A DNA stretch of 64,000 bases from Desulfurivibrio sp044068625. Its GTDB lineage: Bacteria > Desulfobacterota > Desulfobulbia > Desulfobulbales > Desulfurivibrionaceae. Of this stretch, positions 53,057 to 60,769 are shown in pieces. Each line of letters begins with the position of its first letter. Position 1 is the first letter of the stretch. The translations under genes and the position numbers were made by a program. A model generated the notes under the pieces. It saw only the letters and a program-made list of their open reading frames with translations, was not told where the DNA came from and searched no databases. The DNA lies in NCBI RefSeq assembly GCF_044068625.1, contig NZ_JBIPKH010000005.1, forward strand, positions 103,387 through 167,386. Reading direction: 5' to 3'.

Positions 53057-54403
53057 ATGTCCGGCCTGGTCAACCTGTTACTGTTCACTCGCTACCCCCG
53101 GCCAGGGGAGGTCAAAACCCGCCTGATTCCGGCCCTGGGGGCAACGGGGGCCGCCCGCCTGCAGCGGCTTTTGTGCGAAGCGGTGGTGGACACCATCAGG
53201 GAGTTTCACCGCTCCCGCCCTCCGGGTAAAACCCGGCTTACCGTCTGCACCACCGGGGCCGACGAGAAAAAATTCAGGAGCTGGCTGGGCTCCGACCTGG
53301 AATACCGCCGGCAAGGGGCCGGCGGACTGGGAGAGCGGATGAGCAGCGCGGTGACCACTGCCCTGAACCCCGCCGACCGGCGGGGCCGCGAGAAAAAACG
53401 ACCGGAGGCGGTGCTGCTGGTGGGCTCCGATCTGCCCGGACTGAATCCGGCCCTGCTCCACCAGGCCGCCGCCGCCTTACGGCAGCATGATATCGTGTTG
53501 GGTCCGGCCCGGGATGGCGGCTACTACCTGATCGGCCTGAAGGAACCCAACCCCCGCCTGTTTGCCGGCATCGCCTGGGGCACCGGGCGGGTATTGGAGC
53601 AAACCCGGGCCATCATCAAACAACTGGGGCTGCAAGCGGCCCTGCTGCCGCCGCTGTTCGATATCGACCGGCCCCAAGATCTGGCGGAGCTGACCCCTGA
53701 CCACCGCTTCGCCGAACTTTTCCAGCCAGTCCCTCGGCTTTCGGTGATTATTCCCACCCTCAATGAGGCCGCCCGCATCGAAGCGACCATTGCCGCCCTG
53801 GGCCAGGGCGAGGGAGTTGAGGTTATCGTCGCCGATGGGGGCAGCCGTGACCGGACCCCGAAGCTGGCCGCCGCCGCCGGAGCCGTGGTCCTGCAGACCT
53901 CGGCCGGAAGGGCGACGCAGCAGAACATGGCCGCCGACCGGGCCCGGGGCCCTTATCTCCTTTTCCTCCATGCCGACACCCTGCCGCCCCCCGGCTACCA
54001 GCAACTGATCCGCCAGGCCCTGGGCGATCCGGCCACCGTGGCCGGCGCCTTTCGCCTGGGGATTGAGGGAGAGGGGGTCAATCTGCGCCTGATGGAGTGG
54101 GGAGCCAACCTCCGCTCCCGCCTCCGACAACTGCCCTACGGCGACCAGGGGCTCTTCATGACCAAAAGAATATTTGCTGAACTGGGAGGATTCGCCGAGC
54201 TGCCGATCATGGAGGACTACGAACTGGTGGACCGCCTGCGGCGGCGCGGCCGGGTGGTCACCCTGGCTGAGCCGGTGCTCACCGCCAGCCGCCGCTGGCA
54301 AAATCTGGGGGCCTGGCGAACCTTCCTGGTCAACCAGGCCATGGTCATAGGTTTTAAAGCTGGCATCGCCCCGGAAAAACTGGCCGCCCTTTACCGGCGC
54401 TGA
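53057..54403 (+). CDS. Two-domain glycosyltransferase (DUF2064 plus TIGR04283-type)
   Basis: A 448 aa fusion. Residues about 1-225 are a TIGR04282/DUF2064 nucleotidyl-glycosyltransferase-like domain (LLLFTRYPRPGEVKTRL, LLVGSDLPGLNP, GPARDGGYYLIGL). Residues about 228-448 are a family 2 glycosyltransferase of the TIGR04283 type (LSVIIPTLNEAARIEATI, VIVADGGSRDRT, FLHADTLPP, GDQGLFM, IMEDYELVDRLRRRG). The two halves are normally separate neighbouring genes, some linked with arsenosugar synthesis. No arsenic gene lies nearby, so the product is unknown. Confidence 0.9.
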   Translation: MSGLVNLLLFTRYPRPGEVKTRLIPALGATGAARLQRLLCEAVVDTIREFHRSRPPGKTRLTVCTTGADEKKFRSWLGSDLEYRRQGAGGLGERMSSAVTTALNPADRRGREKKRPEAVLLVGSDLPGLNPALLHQAAAALRQHDIVLGPARDGGYYLIGLKEPNPRLFAGIAWGTGRVLEQTRAIIKQLGLQAALLPPLFDIDRPQDLAELTPDHRFAELFQPVPRLSVIIPTLNEAARIEATIAALGQGEGVEVIVADGGSRDRTPKLAAAAGAVVLQTSAGRATQQNMAADRARGPYLLFLHADTLPPPGYQQLIRQALGDPATVAGAFRLGIEGEGVNLRLMEWGANLRSRLRQLPYGDQGLFMTKRIFAELGGFAELPIMEDYELVDRLRRRGRVVTLAEPVLTASRRWQNLGAWRTFLVNQAMVIGFKAGIAPEKLAALYRR

Positions 54404-54449
54404 ACGCGGCGGCATCCGCCGGACCGGAACCGTTTCCAGACCAGCCGGC

Positions 54450-55007
54450 TCACTTCTTCTCGGATTTGACCTCAATCCGCCGAGCCGCTTTCTTGGCCGG
54501 AGCCCGGCGGGGCATGGTGATGGTCAGAATACCCTTCTTGAAAGCCGCCTTGATCCCATCGCGATCAACATCCTCGGGTAAACAGAGGACCCGGCGAAAC
54601 GAGCCGTAGGAGCGCTCCATCCGGTAGAAATCCTTCTCCTTCTCCTCTTTCTCCTGTTTCTTTTCACCACTGACCACCAGGGTGTCCTCGCTGATTTCGA
54701 TGGTCACATCCTTCTCGTCAACCCCCGGCACCTCGATGGTGATGGTGTAACTTTTGTCATCGGCCCCGATATCCACCTGGGGCTTGAGCAGCCCCGACCA
54801 GGCCGGGGCAAAATCCACCCCGCCCAAACGACCGGGGAACCCATGAAAGGCATCGGCGAACAGGCGATCCATCTCCCGATGCAGGCGCAGCAGGGGATGG
54901 GATTCCCCTCCCCGCTCTCCCGTCCCGACTTTGGCCGGCAACACCGAGCCGCCCCCTTCCTCTTCCTTTTGCAGCCAGTTCCAGGGCACAAGTTTTTTGA
55001 TATCCAT
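54450..55007 (-). CDS. Small heat shock protein Hsp20
   Basis: A 185 aa alpha-crystallin chaperone that holds unfolding proteins. The N-terminal arm has HREMDRLFADAFHGFPG. The alpha-crystallin domain has PQVDIGADDKSYTITIEVPGVDEKDVTI, YGSFRRVLCLPEDVD, and AAFKKGILTITMP, with a Lys-rich tail (KKAARRIEVKSEKK) carrying the I-x-V motif. ATG 55007 has AGGAGG seven bases upstream; the extension to 55049 is not used. Confidence 0.95.
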   Translation of the reverse strand: MDIKKLVPWNWLQKEEEGGGSVLPAKVGTGERGGESHPLLRLHREMDRLFADAFHGFPGRLGGVDFAPAWSGLLKPQVDIGADDKSYTITIEVPGVDEKDVTIEISEDTLVVSGEKKQEKEEKEKDFYRMERSYGSFRRVLCLPEDVDRDGIKAAFKKGILTITMPRRAPAKKAARRIEVKSEKK

Positions 55008-55045
55008 AACTGACCTCCTGTTGGTTGGGAATGATGAATTGATCC

Positions 55046-55090
55046 TCACTAATACTTAGCAGTATGTGATCAAAAAACTCGGCCTGTCAA
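55046..55090 (-). promoter_or_regulatory. hsp20 promoter with overlapping inverted repeat
   Basis: Minus-strand TTGACA (55085-55090) is followed after 18 bases by CATACT (55061-55066). An imperfect inverted repeat, TCACTAATACT facing AGTATGTGA (55046-55069), covers the -10 and start region and could be an operator for a heat-shock repressor. Confidence 0.5.
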
Positions 55091-55171
55091 GGGGGAAATC
55101 AGAGCCTGATAATTACATGAATTCGGGAATAAGAACCAAAGACAACAACAGCGGCCGGACAGGCCAAACCG

Positions 55172-56227
55172 TTACCAGCGCAAAAGACGCAGGCGCAGGG
55201 GACGGCAGGCCAACAGCAGCAGGAGGACCAGGGCGGGATACTTGAGAAGATCGGGCAGAAGTTCGCGGGTAGTTCCAATCTGGGCCGGAATGTCGAAGGC
55301 AAACCGGGTGATGATCATATCGGCCAGCAAACCGGAGGCGATGGCCGATCCCGCCACCGCCAGGGTGTAAACGGTGGTGGCGGCAAAGCCGAACTCCCGG
55401 TTAAGCACCGACAGGGTGGCGATACTGGTGATCGGTCCGGCCAGCAGCAGCACCAGGGCGGTGCCCGGCGAAACCCCGGCGACGATCAGGGCGGCGGCCA
55501 CCGGGGTGGCGGCCTGGGCGCAGAGATACATGGGAATGCCGATCAGGGCCATGACCAGCATGGCGGCCGGCCCCACCGCGTACTGGGCCAGCAGACCCGG
55601 CGGGGCGATGGTGAGGAGCAGACCGGCCAACAGCAGCCCCAGCAGCAGCCACCAGGCGATATCATCCAGCACTTCGCTGAAGGAGTAGCGCAGCCCGGCC
55701 AGGGCCCGCGCCCCAAAGGAGGAGTGACCCACCACCTCCTCGCCCCCACCGGCACTACAGGAGCAGTTGGCACCGCAGGCTTCAAGGGAAGGAACGGGCC
55801 GGGCCGGGGCCGGCACCAGATTGACCAGCAGGCCGGCGGCCACGGCGCTGAAAATGGCGGCCAGGGGACGAAAGATAGCCATGAAAAGCCCCAGCAGGGC
55901 GTAGGACAGGGTCACCGAATCGACCCCCACCCCCGGGGTTCCGACCATAAAGGCGGTGGTCGCCCCCCGCGAGGCCCCGCCCCGATACAGAGCCAAACCC
56001 AGGGGGATCGCCCCGCAGGAGCAGAGGGGCAAGGGGGCGCCGATCAGGGCCGCCCGCAAAACCGGCAGCACCCCCCCTCCCCCCAGCCAGCGCTGCAAAA
56101 TTCCCTCGGGAATCCAGGCCTTGATCAGGCCGGCAACCAAGAGCCCCAGCAGCAGCCAGGGGGCGGCATCCAGGGCGATGGCCAGCAAATTGCCGCCCAG
56201 GGTGGTTAACAAACCGGCGGCACTCAC
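55172..56227 (-). CDS. PF03773 permease (SO_0444-type), last gene of the homocysteine cluster
   Basis: A 351 aa membrane protein with about eight to ten helices in two related halves. The first carries GAPLPLCSCGAIPLGLALYRGGAS, the second GIPMYLCAQAATPVAAALIVAGVSPGTA, the duplicated motif of this permease family. A cytoplasmic loop has CGANCSCS, a possible metal-binding site. Homologues are annotated as Cu/Zn efflux transporters. Its start directly follows the tusA-like stop, so in this operon a role in moving a sulfur compound or metal is possible. Substrate uncertain. Confidence 0.8.
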   Translation of the reverse strand: MSAAGLLTTLGGNLLAIALDAAPWLLLGLLVAGLIKAWIPEGILQRWLGGGGVLPVLRAALIGAPLPLCSCGAIPLGLALYRGGASRGATTAFMVGTPGVGVDSVTLSYALLGLFMAIFRPLAAIFSAVAAGLLVNLVPAPARPVPSLEACGANCSCSAGGGEEVVGHSSFGARALAGLRYSFSEVLDDIAWWLLLGLLLAGLLLTIAPPGLLAQYAVGPAAMLVMALIGIPMYLCAQAATPVAAALIVAGVSPGTALVLLLAGPITSIATLSVLNREFGFAATTVYTLAVAGSAIASGLLADMIITRFAFDIPAQIGTTRELLPDLLKYPALVLLLLLACRPLRLRLLRW

Positions 56228-56470
56228 CTATTTTTTCCGGACCAGCAGGGACCAGGCGCCATCGGCCAGCTGTTTTTTGGCCAGCAACTGGTGACCCTCC
56301 TTCTCCACCGAGCCCGGGACGTTGTTGATGGGGGGGCCGTCATCCAGGATTATTTCCAGAACATCGCCGGAGTTAAGCTCCGCCATGGCGACCTTGGTGT
56401 AAACCAGGTTCATGGGACAGCCCACCCCCCGCAGATTCTTTTCAGCCGCGATCTCAATCTTCTCTGCCAT
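56228..56470 (-). CDS. TusA-family sulfur-transfer protein
   Basis: An 80 aa TusA/YedF fold protein with active Cys in LRGVGCPMNLVYTKVAM. The usual CPxP is CPMN, with Asn instead of the second Pro, while the catalytic Cys stays. The strand DVLEIILDDG and the GHQLL region are typical. TusA proteins carry persulfide sulfur between partners. It lies one base upstream of the permease gene and downstream of the JAMM protease, so it probably feeds sulfur to the ThiS-like carrier. Confidence 0.85.
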   Translation of the reverse strand: MAEKIEIAAEKNLRGVGCPMNLVYTKVAMAELNSGDVLEIILDDGPPINNVPGSVEKEGHQLLAKKQLADGAWSLLVRKK

Positions 56471-56521
56471 GGCTTTTTCCGTCCTTGGTTTTTTCTGTCC
56501 TTGTTCAGCTTTGCCTAGGGT

Positions 56522-56923
56522 TCAGGCCACCACCTCCAGGGGAAGCTCCACCACCTCACCCCGGTTGATCCTGAAGGCCCGCACCGGGTCGGTCCCCTCC
56601 ACCAGGGATACGATAACATAAGCGGTATTGGGGTCATTGGCCAGCCGAATATCTTCCTCCGACGGCCGGGCCGGAGTTTCGGGATGGCTGTGGTAAACCG
56701 CCGCCGGCTGCAGCCCCTCATCCCGCATCCGGCGAATGGCGGCAAACTGCTCGGCCGGGTCCATGGTGAAGTGATCGGGGGCGGCATCCCGGTTGGTCAA
56801 CTCGAAATGGCGGCAAACCACCCCTTCCCGGGCGGCGAGATAACCACAGGCTTCGTTGGGCATCTCCCGGCGGCCATGGGCCAGCATCGCCTCCAGAACG
56901 GGGCGTTCAATCTTAATGGTCAT
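56522..56923 (-). CDS. JAMM/MPN+ metalloprotease (M67), HcyD-like
   Basis: A 133 aa zinc peptidase with the complete JAMM site: Glu in MPNEACGYLAA, then YHSHPETPARPSEEDIRLA giving H-x-H-x(7)-S-x(2)-D. Bacterial members clip the C-terminus of ThiS/MoaD-like carriers or release amino acids from them. In this cluster the carrier ends GGGAR, so removal of Ala-Arg to expose Gly-Gly is the likely job. In Wolinella the matching protein HcyD trims the carrier HcyS. Confidence 0.92.
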   Translation of the reverse strand: MTIKIERPVLEAMLAHGRREMPNEACGYLAAREGVVCRHFELTNRDAAPDHFTMDPAEQFAAIRRMRDEGLQPAAVYHSHPETPARPSEEDIRLANDPNTAYVIVSLVEGTDPVRAFRINRGEVVELPLEVVA

Positions 56924-56940
56924 CCTGTTGAATCCCCCAC

Positions 56941-57744
56941 TTATTTAAGGGCGCAAACCGCCTGGTCGTAATCGACCAGGCGGGTGATGGTGGGGTTGGC
57001 CCCACAGATCGGGCAGTTCTCCTGCCGGCGCAGGGGAATGCGCCGGAAGCTCATATCCAGGGCGTTGAAGGTGAGGAGGGCATCGGTGAGCAGGGTCCCC
57101 ACGCCGGTGGCATGCTTGAGGGCCTCCGCCGCCTGGATGGTGCCCAGCATGCCGGCAATGGCCCCCAGCACCCCGGCCTGGGAACAGGTGGGTACCGCGT
57201 CGGGGGGCGGGGGCTGCCGGAAGGCGCAGCGGTAACAGGCGGACTGGCCCGGCACCACGGTCATGGTCTGCCCGTCGAACCTGAGGATCCCGCCATGGGA
57301 AAAAGCGATCCCCTCCATCACGCAGGCGTCGTTGACCAGGAACTTGGTGGGGAAGTTGTCGGTGCCGTCGATGACGAAATCATAATCTTTGATCACGGAA
57401 CGGATATTGTCGGCACAGAGCAGCATCTTATGGGTTATCACCCGGATATCGGGATTGATGGCGGTCATCTTTTCCGCCGCCGATGCCACCTTCTCCCGGC
57501 CCACATCCTTGGTGTGGTGGGCGATCTGGCGCTGGAGATTGGAGAGATCGACCACGTCACCGTCAACGATGCCGATGGTCCCCACCCCGGCCGCCGCCAG
57601 ATAGAGGGCGGCCGGCGATCCCAGCCCCCCGGCCCCGACGATCAGCACCTTGGCGTCACAAATTTTATCCTGCCCCTCGACACCGATCTGCTGCAGGATG
57701 ATATGGCGGCTGTAACGCTCAAGCTGTTCCGGCGAATAACGCAT
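56941..57744 (-). CDS. ThiF/MoeB/HesA-type adenylyltransferase (HcyF-like)
   Basis: A 267 aa E1-like enzyme. GAGGLGSPAALYLAAAGVG is the ATP-binding loop, with R finger region DLSNLQRQIAHHTKDVG. DNFPTKFLVND and CYRCAFRQPPPPDAVPTC carry zinc Cys pair one; the second pair is CPICG near the C-terminus. It should adenylate the C-terminal Gly of the ThiS-like carrier before sulfur is added. AGGAG precedes the start. It lies 22 bases from the metY-like gene. Confidence 0.94.
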   Translation of the reverse strand: MRYSPEQLERYSRHIILQQIGVEGQDKICDAKVLIVGAGGLGSPAALYLAAAGVGTIGIVDGDVVDLSNLQRQIAHHTKDVGREKVASAAEKMTAINPDIRVITHKMLLCADNIRSVIKDYDFVIDGTDNFPTKFLVNDACVMEGIAFSHGGILRFDGQTMTVVPGQSACYRCAFRQPPPPDAVPTCSQAGVLGAIAGMLGTIQAAEALKHATGVGTLLTDALLTFNALDMSFRRIPLRRQENCPICGANPTITRLVDYDQAVCALK

Positions 57745-57766
57745 AGCTGTTCACTCCTTATATTTT

Positions 57767-59002
57767 TTAGGACAGGGCCTGGGCGATATCGTCCCGCAGA
57801 TCGGCGAAATCTTCAATTCCGGCCGAAATCCGGACCATCCCCTCGGAAACCCCCATCTTCTCCCTTTCCTCCGGGGAAAACTCGGTGAAGATGGTGGAGG
57901 CGGGGTGGATCGCCAGGGTCTTGTTGTCGTTGATGTTGGTGGCCCGGCAAATCAACCGCAACTTATCGAGAAAGGCGAAGCAGGAGTCCCGGTCGGCCAG
58001 TTCAAAGGTCAGGATTCCCCCAAATCGGCCATTAAACTGCCGCCGGGCCAGCTCGTGGTCCGGATGAGAGGCCAGGCCGGGATAGACCACCCGCCTGACC
58101 GCCGACTGCCCCTGGAGAAACTCGGCCAGGGCCTGGGCGTTGACGCAGCTCTTATCCACCCGCAGGGCCAGGGTCTCCAGCCCCAGGGTTTGCAGATAGG
58201 CGTTGTGGGGGGCCAGACAGGCCCCGATATTGCGGGAAATCTCCCGGCGCAGGGCCACCAGCAGGGCAAAGGGGCCGAAGCTTTTGGCAAAAGCAGCCAG
58301 CCGGGGCGAGCGACTCCAGTCAAAGCGGCCATGATCGATGATCAACCCGCCCACCGAGGAGCCGCCGCCGGAGATATATTTGGTGCTGGAGACCAGCTCG
58401 ATATCGGCGCCCAGCTCTCCGGCCCGGCAAAGGTAAAAGGTGGTGGCGGTGTTGTCGAGAATCAGGGGCACTCCCCGCCCATGGGCCAATTCCGCCAGGG
58501 CGGCCAGGTCGCAGACTTCCAGCTGGGGGTTGCTGACGCTTTCCAGAAAAAGGGCCCGGGTGTCCTGATCGATGGCCGCCGCCACGGCATCCCGGTCGGT
58601 CATGTCGACAAAACGGGCCTCCAGGCCCCAGGGCCGCAGGGTCTGGGCCAACAGCGAGATGGTGTTACCAAAGAGCGAACGCCCGGCCACGATATTGCTG
58701 CCCGCCCCCCCCAGGGCCATGATCACCGTGGAGATGGCGGCCATCCCCGAGGCCAGGGCCACCACCCCCCGCCCGCCGGCCAGGGCTTGAACCCGGCGTT
58801 CAAACTCCTCGACGGTGGGATTGGTTATCCGGGAGTAGGAGTGGGCCGGCTTGCGCCCCGAGAAGGCATCGGCGATCTCCCGGGCGCTGGCAAAGGCGAA
58901 GGAGACGGTATCGTGGACCGGCGGCCGCAGATCGCCATGCTGCTCCCGCCGCGAGTCTGCCGGCGGCGGGCCATGGACCGCCCGGGTGGAAAAACCGCTC
59001 AC
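57767..59002 (-). CDS. O-acetylhomoserine sulfhydrylase-like PLP enzyme (MetY-like)
   Basis: A 411 aa Cys/Met metabolism PLP enzyme. It has RITNPTVEEFERRVQALAGG, ASGMAAISTVIMAL, ILDNTATTFYLC, and the PLP Lys in VSSTKYISGGGSSVGG. It probably forms homocysteine from activated homoserine, taking sulfur from the carrier's thiocarboxylate rather than free sulfide. The start is GTG at 59002 within the carrier's stop region (GTGA overlap), so both are co-translated. Confidence 0.9.
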   Translation of the reverse strand: MSGFSTRAVHGPPPADSRREQHGDLRPPVHDTVSFAFASAREIADAFSGRKPAHSYSRITNPTVEEFERRVQALAGGRGVVALASGMAAISTVIMALGGAGSNIVAGRSLFGNTISLLAQTLRPWGLEARFVDMTDRDAVAAAIDQDTRALFLESVSNPQLEVCDLAALAELAHGRGVPLILDNTATTFYLCRAGELGADIELVSSTKYISGGGSSVGGLIIDHGRFDWSRSPRLAAFAKSFGPFALLVALRREISRNIGACLAPHNAYLQTLGLETLALRVDKSCVNAQALAEFLQGQSAVRRVVYPGLASHPDHELARRQFNGRFGGILTFELADRDSCFAFLDKLRLICRATNINDNKTLAIHPASTIFTEFSPEEREKMGVSEGMVRISAGIEDFADLRDDIAQALS

Positions 59003-59211
59003 CGAGCGCCGCCGCCCATAAAATAAAGAAACTCGACGCTGTCTCCCTCCTGGAGCAGGCGCGAATCAAACTCACCTTTGTCGACAAAGGCGCCGTTAAC
59101 CTGCACCGCCACCATCTCCGGGGACTCAACCTGCTGCTCCCGCAGGACCTTGGCCACGTTGAGTTGATCCGCGGCAAAAGTTTTCTGTTCACCGTTAACC
59201 ATTATCTGCAT
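58999..59211 (-). CDS. ThiS/MoaD-like sulfur carrier with blocked C-terminus (HcyS-like)
   Basis: A 70 aa ubiquitin-fold carrier. It begins MQIMVNGEQKTFAA, with VAVQVNGAFVDKGEFDSRLL and VEFLYFMGGGAR at the end. Mature carriers must end in Gly-Gly to be adenylated; this one ends Gly-Gly-Gly-Ala-Arg, so a protease has to remove Ala-Arg (or Gly-Ala-Arg) first. The cluster encodes such a protease. AGGAGT precedes ATG 59211. It is the first gene of the six-gene run to 55172. Confidence 0.92.
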   Translation of the reverse strand: MQIMVNGEQKTFAADQLNVAKVLREQQVESPEMVAVQVNGAFVDKGEFDSRLLQEGDSVEFLYFMGGGAR

Positions 59212-59554
59212 GCCGATACTCCTTTGATTCCGCGATCAAACGCTTGATTTTAAGCTTCTGATTGCCGGTAAAAAAACCGCCAATCCGTCAATTTTTTATT
59301 TTGTGAAAGAGTCCGCTATATATTCCATGTCAACGGCTACTTTTCAAGGGAAATAAGCCAAAAAAGCACAACCGCCCACTCCGCCCACCCATGTTACATG
59401 GTGGCAGTAAAATCAACGATCGCCGGCACCGTTAGGATACCCCGCCCCGGCAAGCAGGGGACAAACCAGCCGAACCGCCCACTCAGTATATTGTTTTTTC
59501 TATTTTTTTCGTTAAGATAGCGACAATCGGTCATGATCCTGAAAGGAGGGGTAA
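59212..59554. other. Intergenic region between the sulfur-carrier and FIST operons
   Basis: 343 bases holding both divergent promoters. On the minus strand TTGACA (59328-59333) and TATATA (59317-59322) are present but not at proper spacing to each other. An imperfect inverted repeat CCACCCATG-TTA-CATGGTGG (59385-59404) lies in the middle. An AT-rich stretch with AAGATA (59514-59519) precedes the FIST gene. No known SAM-sensing RNA could be matched. Confidence 0.4.
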
Positions 59555-60769
59555 ATGAAAATAGCCAGCGCGGGCAGCATCAAGCCGGATTCCCGGGCTG
59601 CGGTCCGGGAGGCCTGCGATACCCTGCTCCACAAACTTGGCACCCCGCCCACCATGGTTTTTGCCCACTGGTCCATTGCCCATTCAGCCCAGACGGTGGG
59701 AGAAGAGATCGCCCGGCGGTTCCCGGATTGCCGCTTCCATGGCGCCAGCTCCTGCCGGGGGGCGATGACCGAGGAAGGGATCCTGTTCAAAGATGGTCAT
59801 GGCCTGGCACTCTTGGGGGTAGCCGATCCCGGGGGAGCTTACGGCGTGGCCAGCCGGGGTTTTGCCGACAACCCCAGACAAAGCGCGGCCCGGGCGGTCC
59901 TGGAGGCCATTGCCGACGCCGGCCGCCCCGGCGAAATGCCCGACCTGGTTCGCCTCCTCTCCACCCCCGGGCGGGAGAGCGAGGTGCTGGCCGGCATTGA
60001 GGATGTGCTGGGACCGGGAATAGCGATCATCGGGGGCAGCGCCGCCGACAACGAGGTCCGCGGCGAGTGGAAAATCATCTCCGCCGGCAGCTGCATCGGC
60101 CAGGGGTTATCGGTCGGGGTGCTCTACCCCTCAACTCCCGTCTACTTCTCATTCCATAATGGTTACAGTCCCACCGACCACCGGGGAACGGTCACCGCCA
60201 CCCATGGCCGGACAATCACCTCCATCGACCACCGGCCCGCCGCCCAGGTTTACAATGAGTGGACCAAGGGGCTGATCGGCCACGTTTTACCGGCCGGAGG
60301 CCCGGTCCTCAACGCCACCACCCTCAATCCCCTGGGCCGGGTGGTGGGCCATATCGGTTCAGTCCCCTATTTCAACCTGGCCCATCCCGATCGAGTCTCC
60401 GCCGATGGCAGCCTCAGTACCTTTGCCGATATCAACCCCGGCGAAGAGCTGGTCCTGATGCAGGGAACCGTGGAAACCCTGATCTCCCGGGCCGGACGGG
60501 TGGCCCAGGCCGCCAGCCAGGGCGGTCACATCCCCCCGGAACAGATCAGCGGCGCTCTGGTGACCTACTGCGCCGGCTGCATGCTGACCGTGAAGGAGAG
60601 GATCGACGAGGTGGTTACCTCCCTGAACCAGGCCATGGCCAACCGCCCCTTTCTGGGCTCCTTCACCTTCGGCGAGCAGGGCTGCTTCACCGGCGGCGAA
60701 AACCGGCACGGCAACCTGATGATCTCGGTAATAATTTTCAGCGGACCCGCCGACCATGGCCAGCGATGA
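59555..60769 (+). CDS. FIST-domain sensory protein
   Basis: A 404 aa soluble protein with FIST_N (about 25-215; FHGASSCRGAMTEEGILF, GIAIIGGSAADNE) and FIST_C (about 225-375; VLNATTLNPLGRVVG, CAGCMLTVKERIDEV, GSFTFGEQGCFTG). FIST domains bind small ligands such as amino acids in signalling systems. AGGAGGGG precedes the ATG at 59555. It overlaps the downstream kinase by 14 bases, so it should be that kinase's input module encoded separately. Confidence 0.92.
   Translation: MKIASAGSIKPDSRAAVREACDTLLHKLGTPPTMVFAHWSIAHSAQTVGEEIARRFPDCRFHGASSCRGAMTEEGILFKDGHGLALLGVADPGGAYGVASRGFADNPRQSAARAVLEAIADAGRPGEMPDLVRLLSTPGRESEVLAGIEDVLGPGIAIIGGSAADNEVRGEWKIISAGSCIGQGLSVGVLYPSTPVYFSFHNGYSPTDHRGTVTATHGRTITSIDHRPAAQVYNEWTKGLIGHVLPAGGPVLNATTLNPLGRVVGHIGSVPYFNLAHPDRVSADGSLSTFADINPGEELVLMQGTVETLISRAGRVAQAASQGGHIPPEQISGALVTYCAGCMLTVKERIDEVVTSLNQAMANRPFLGSFTFGEQGCFTGGENRHGNLMISVIIFSGPADHGQR

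Noticed and set aside
59212..59554. SAM-sensing riboswitch before the homocysteine cluster
   Set aside because: Expected because of the methionine pathway, but no S-box, SAM-II or SAH core could be matched on the minus strand.
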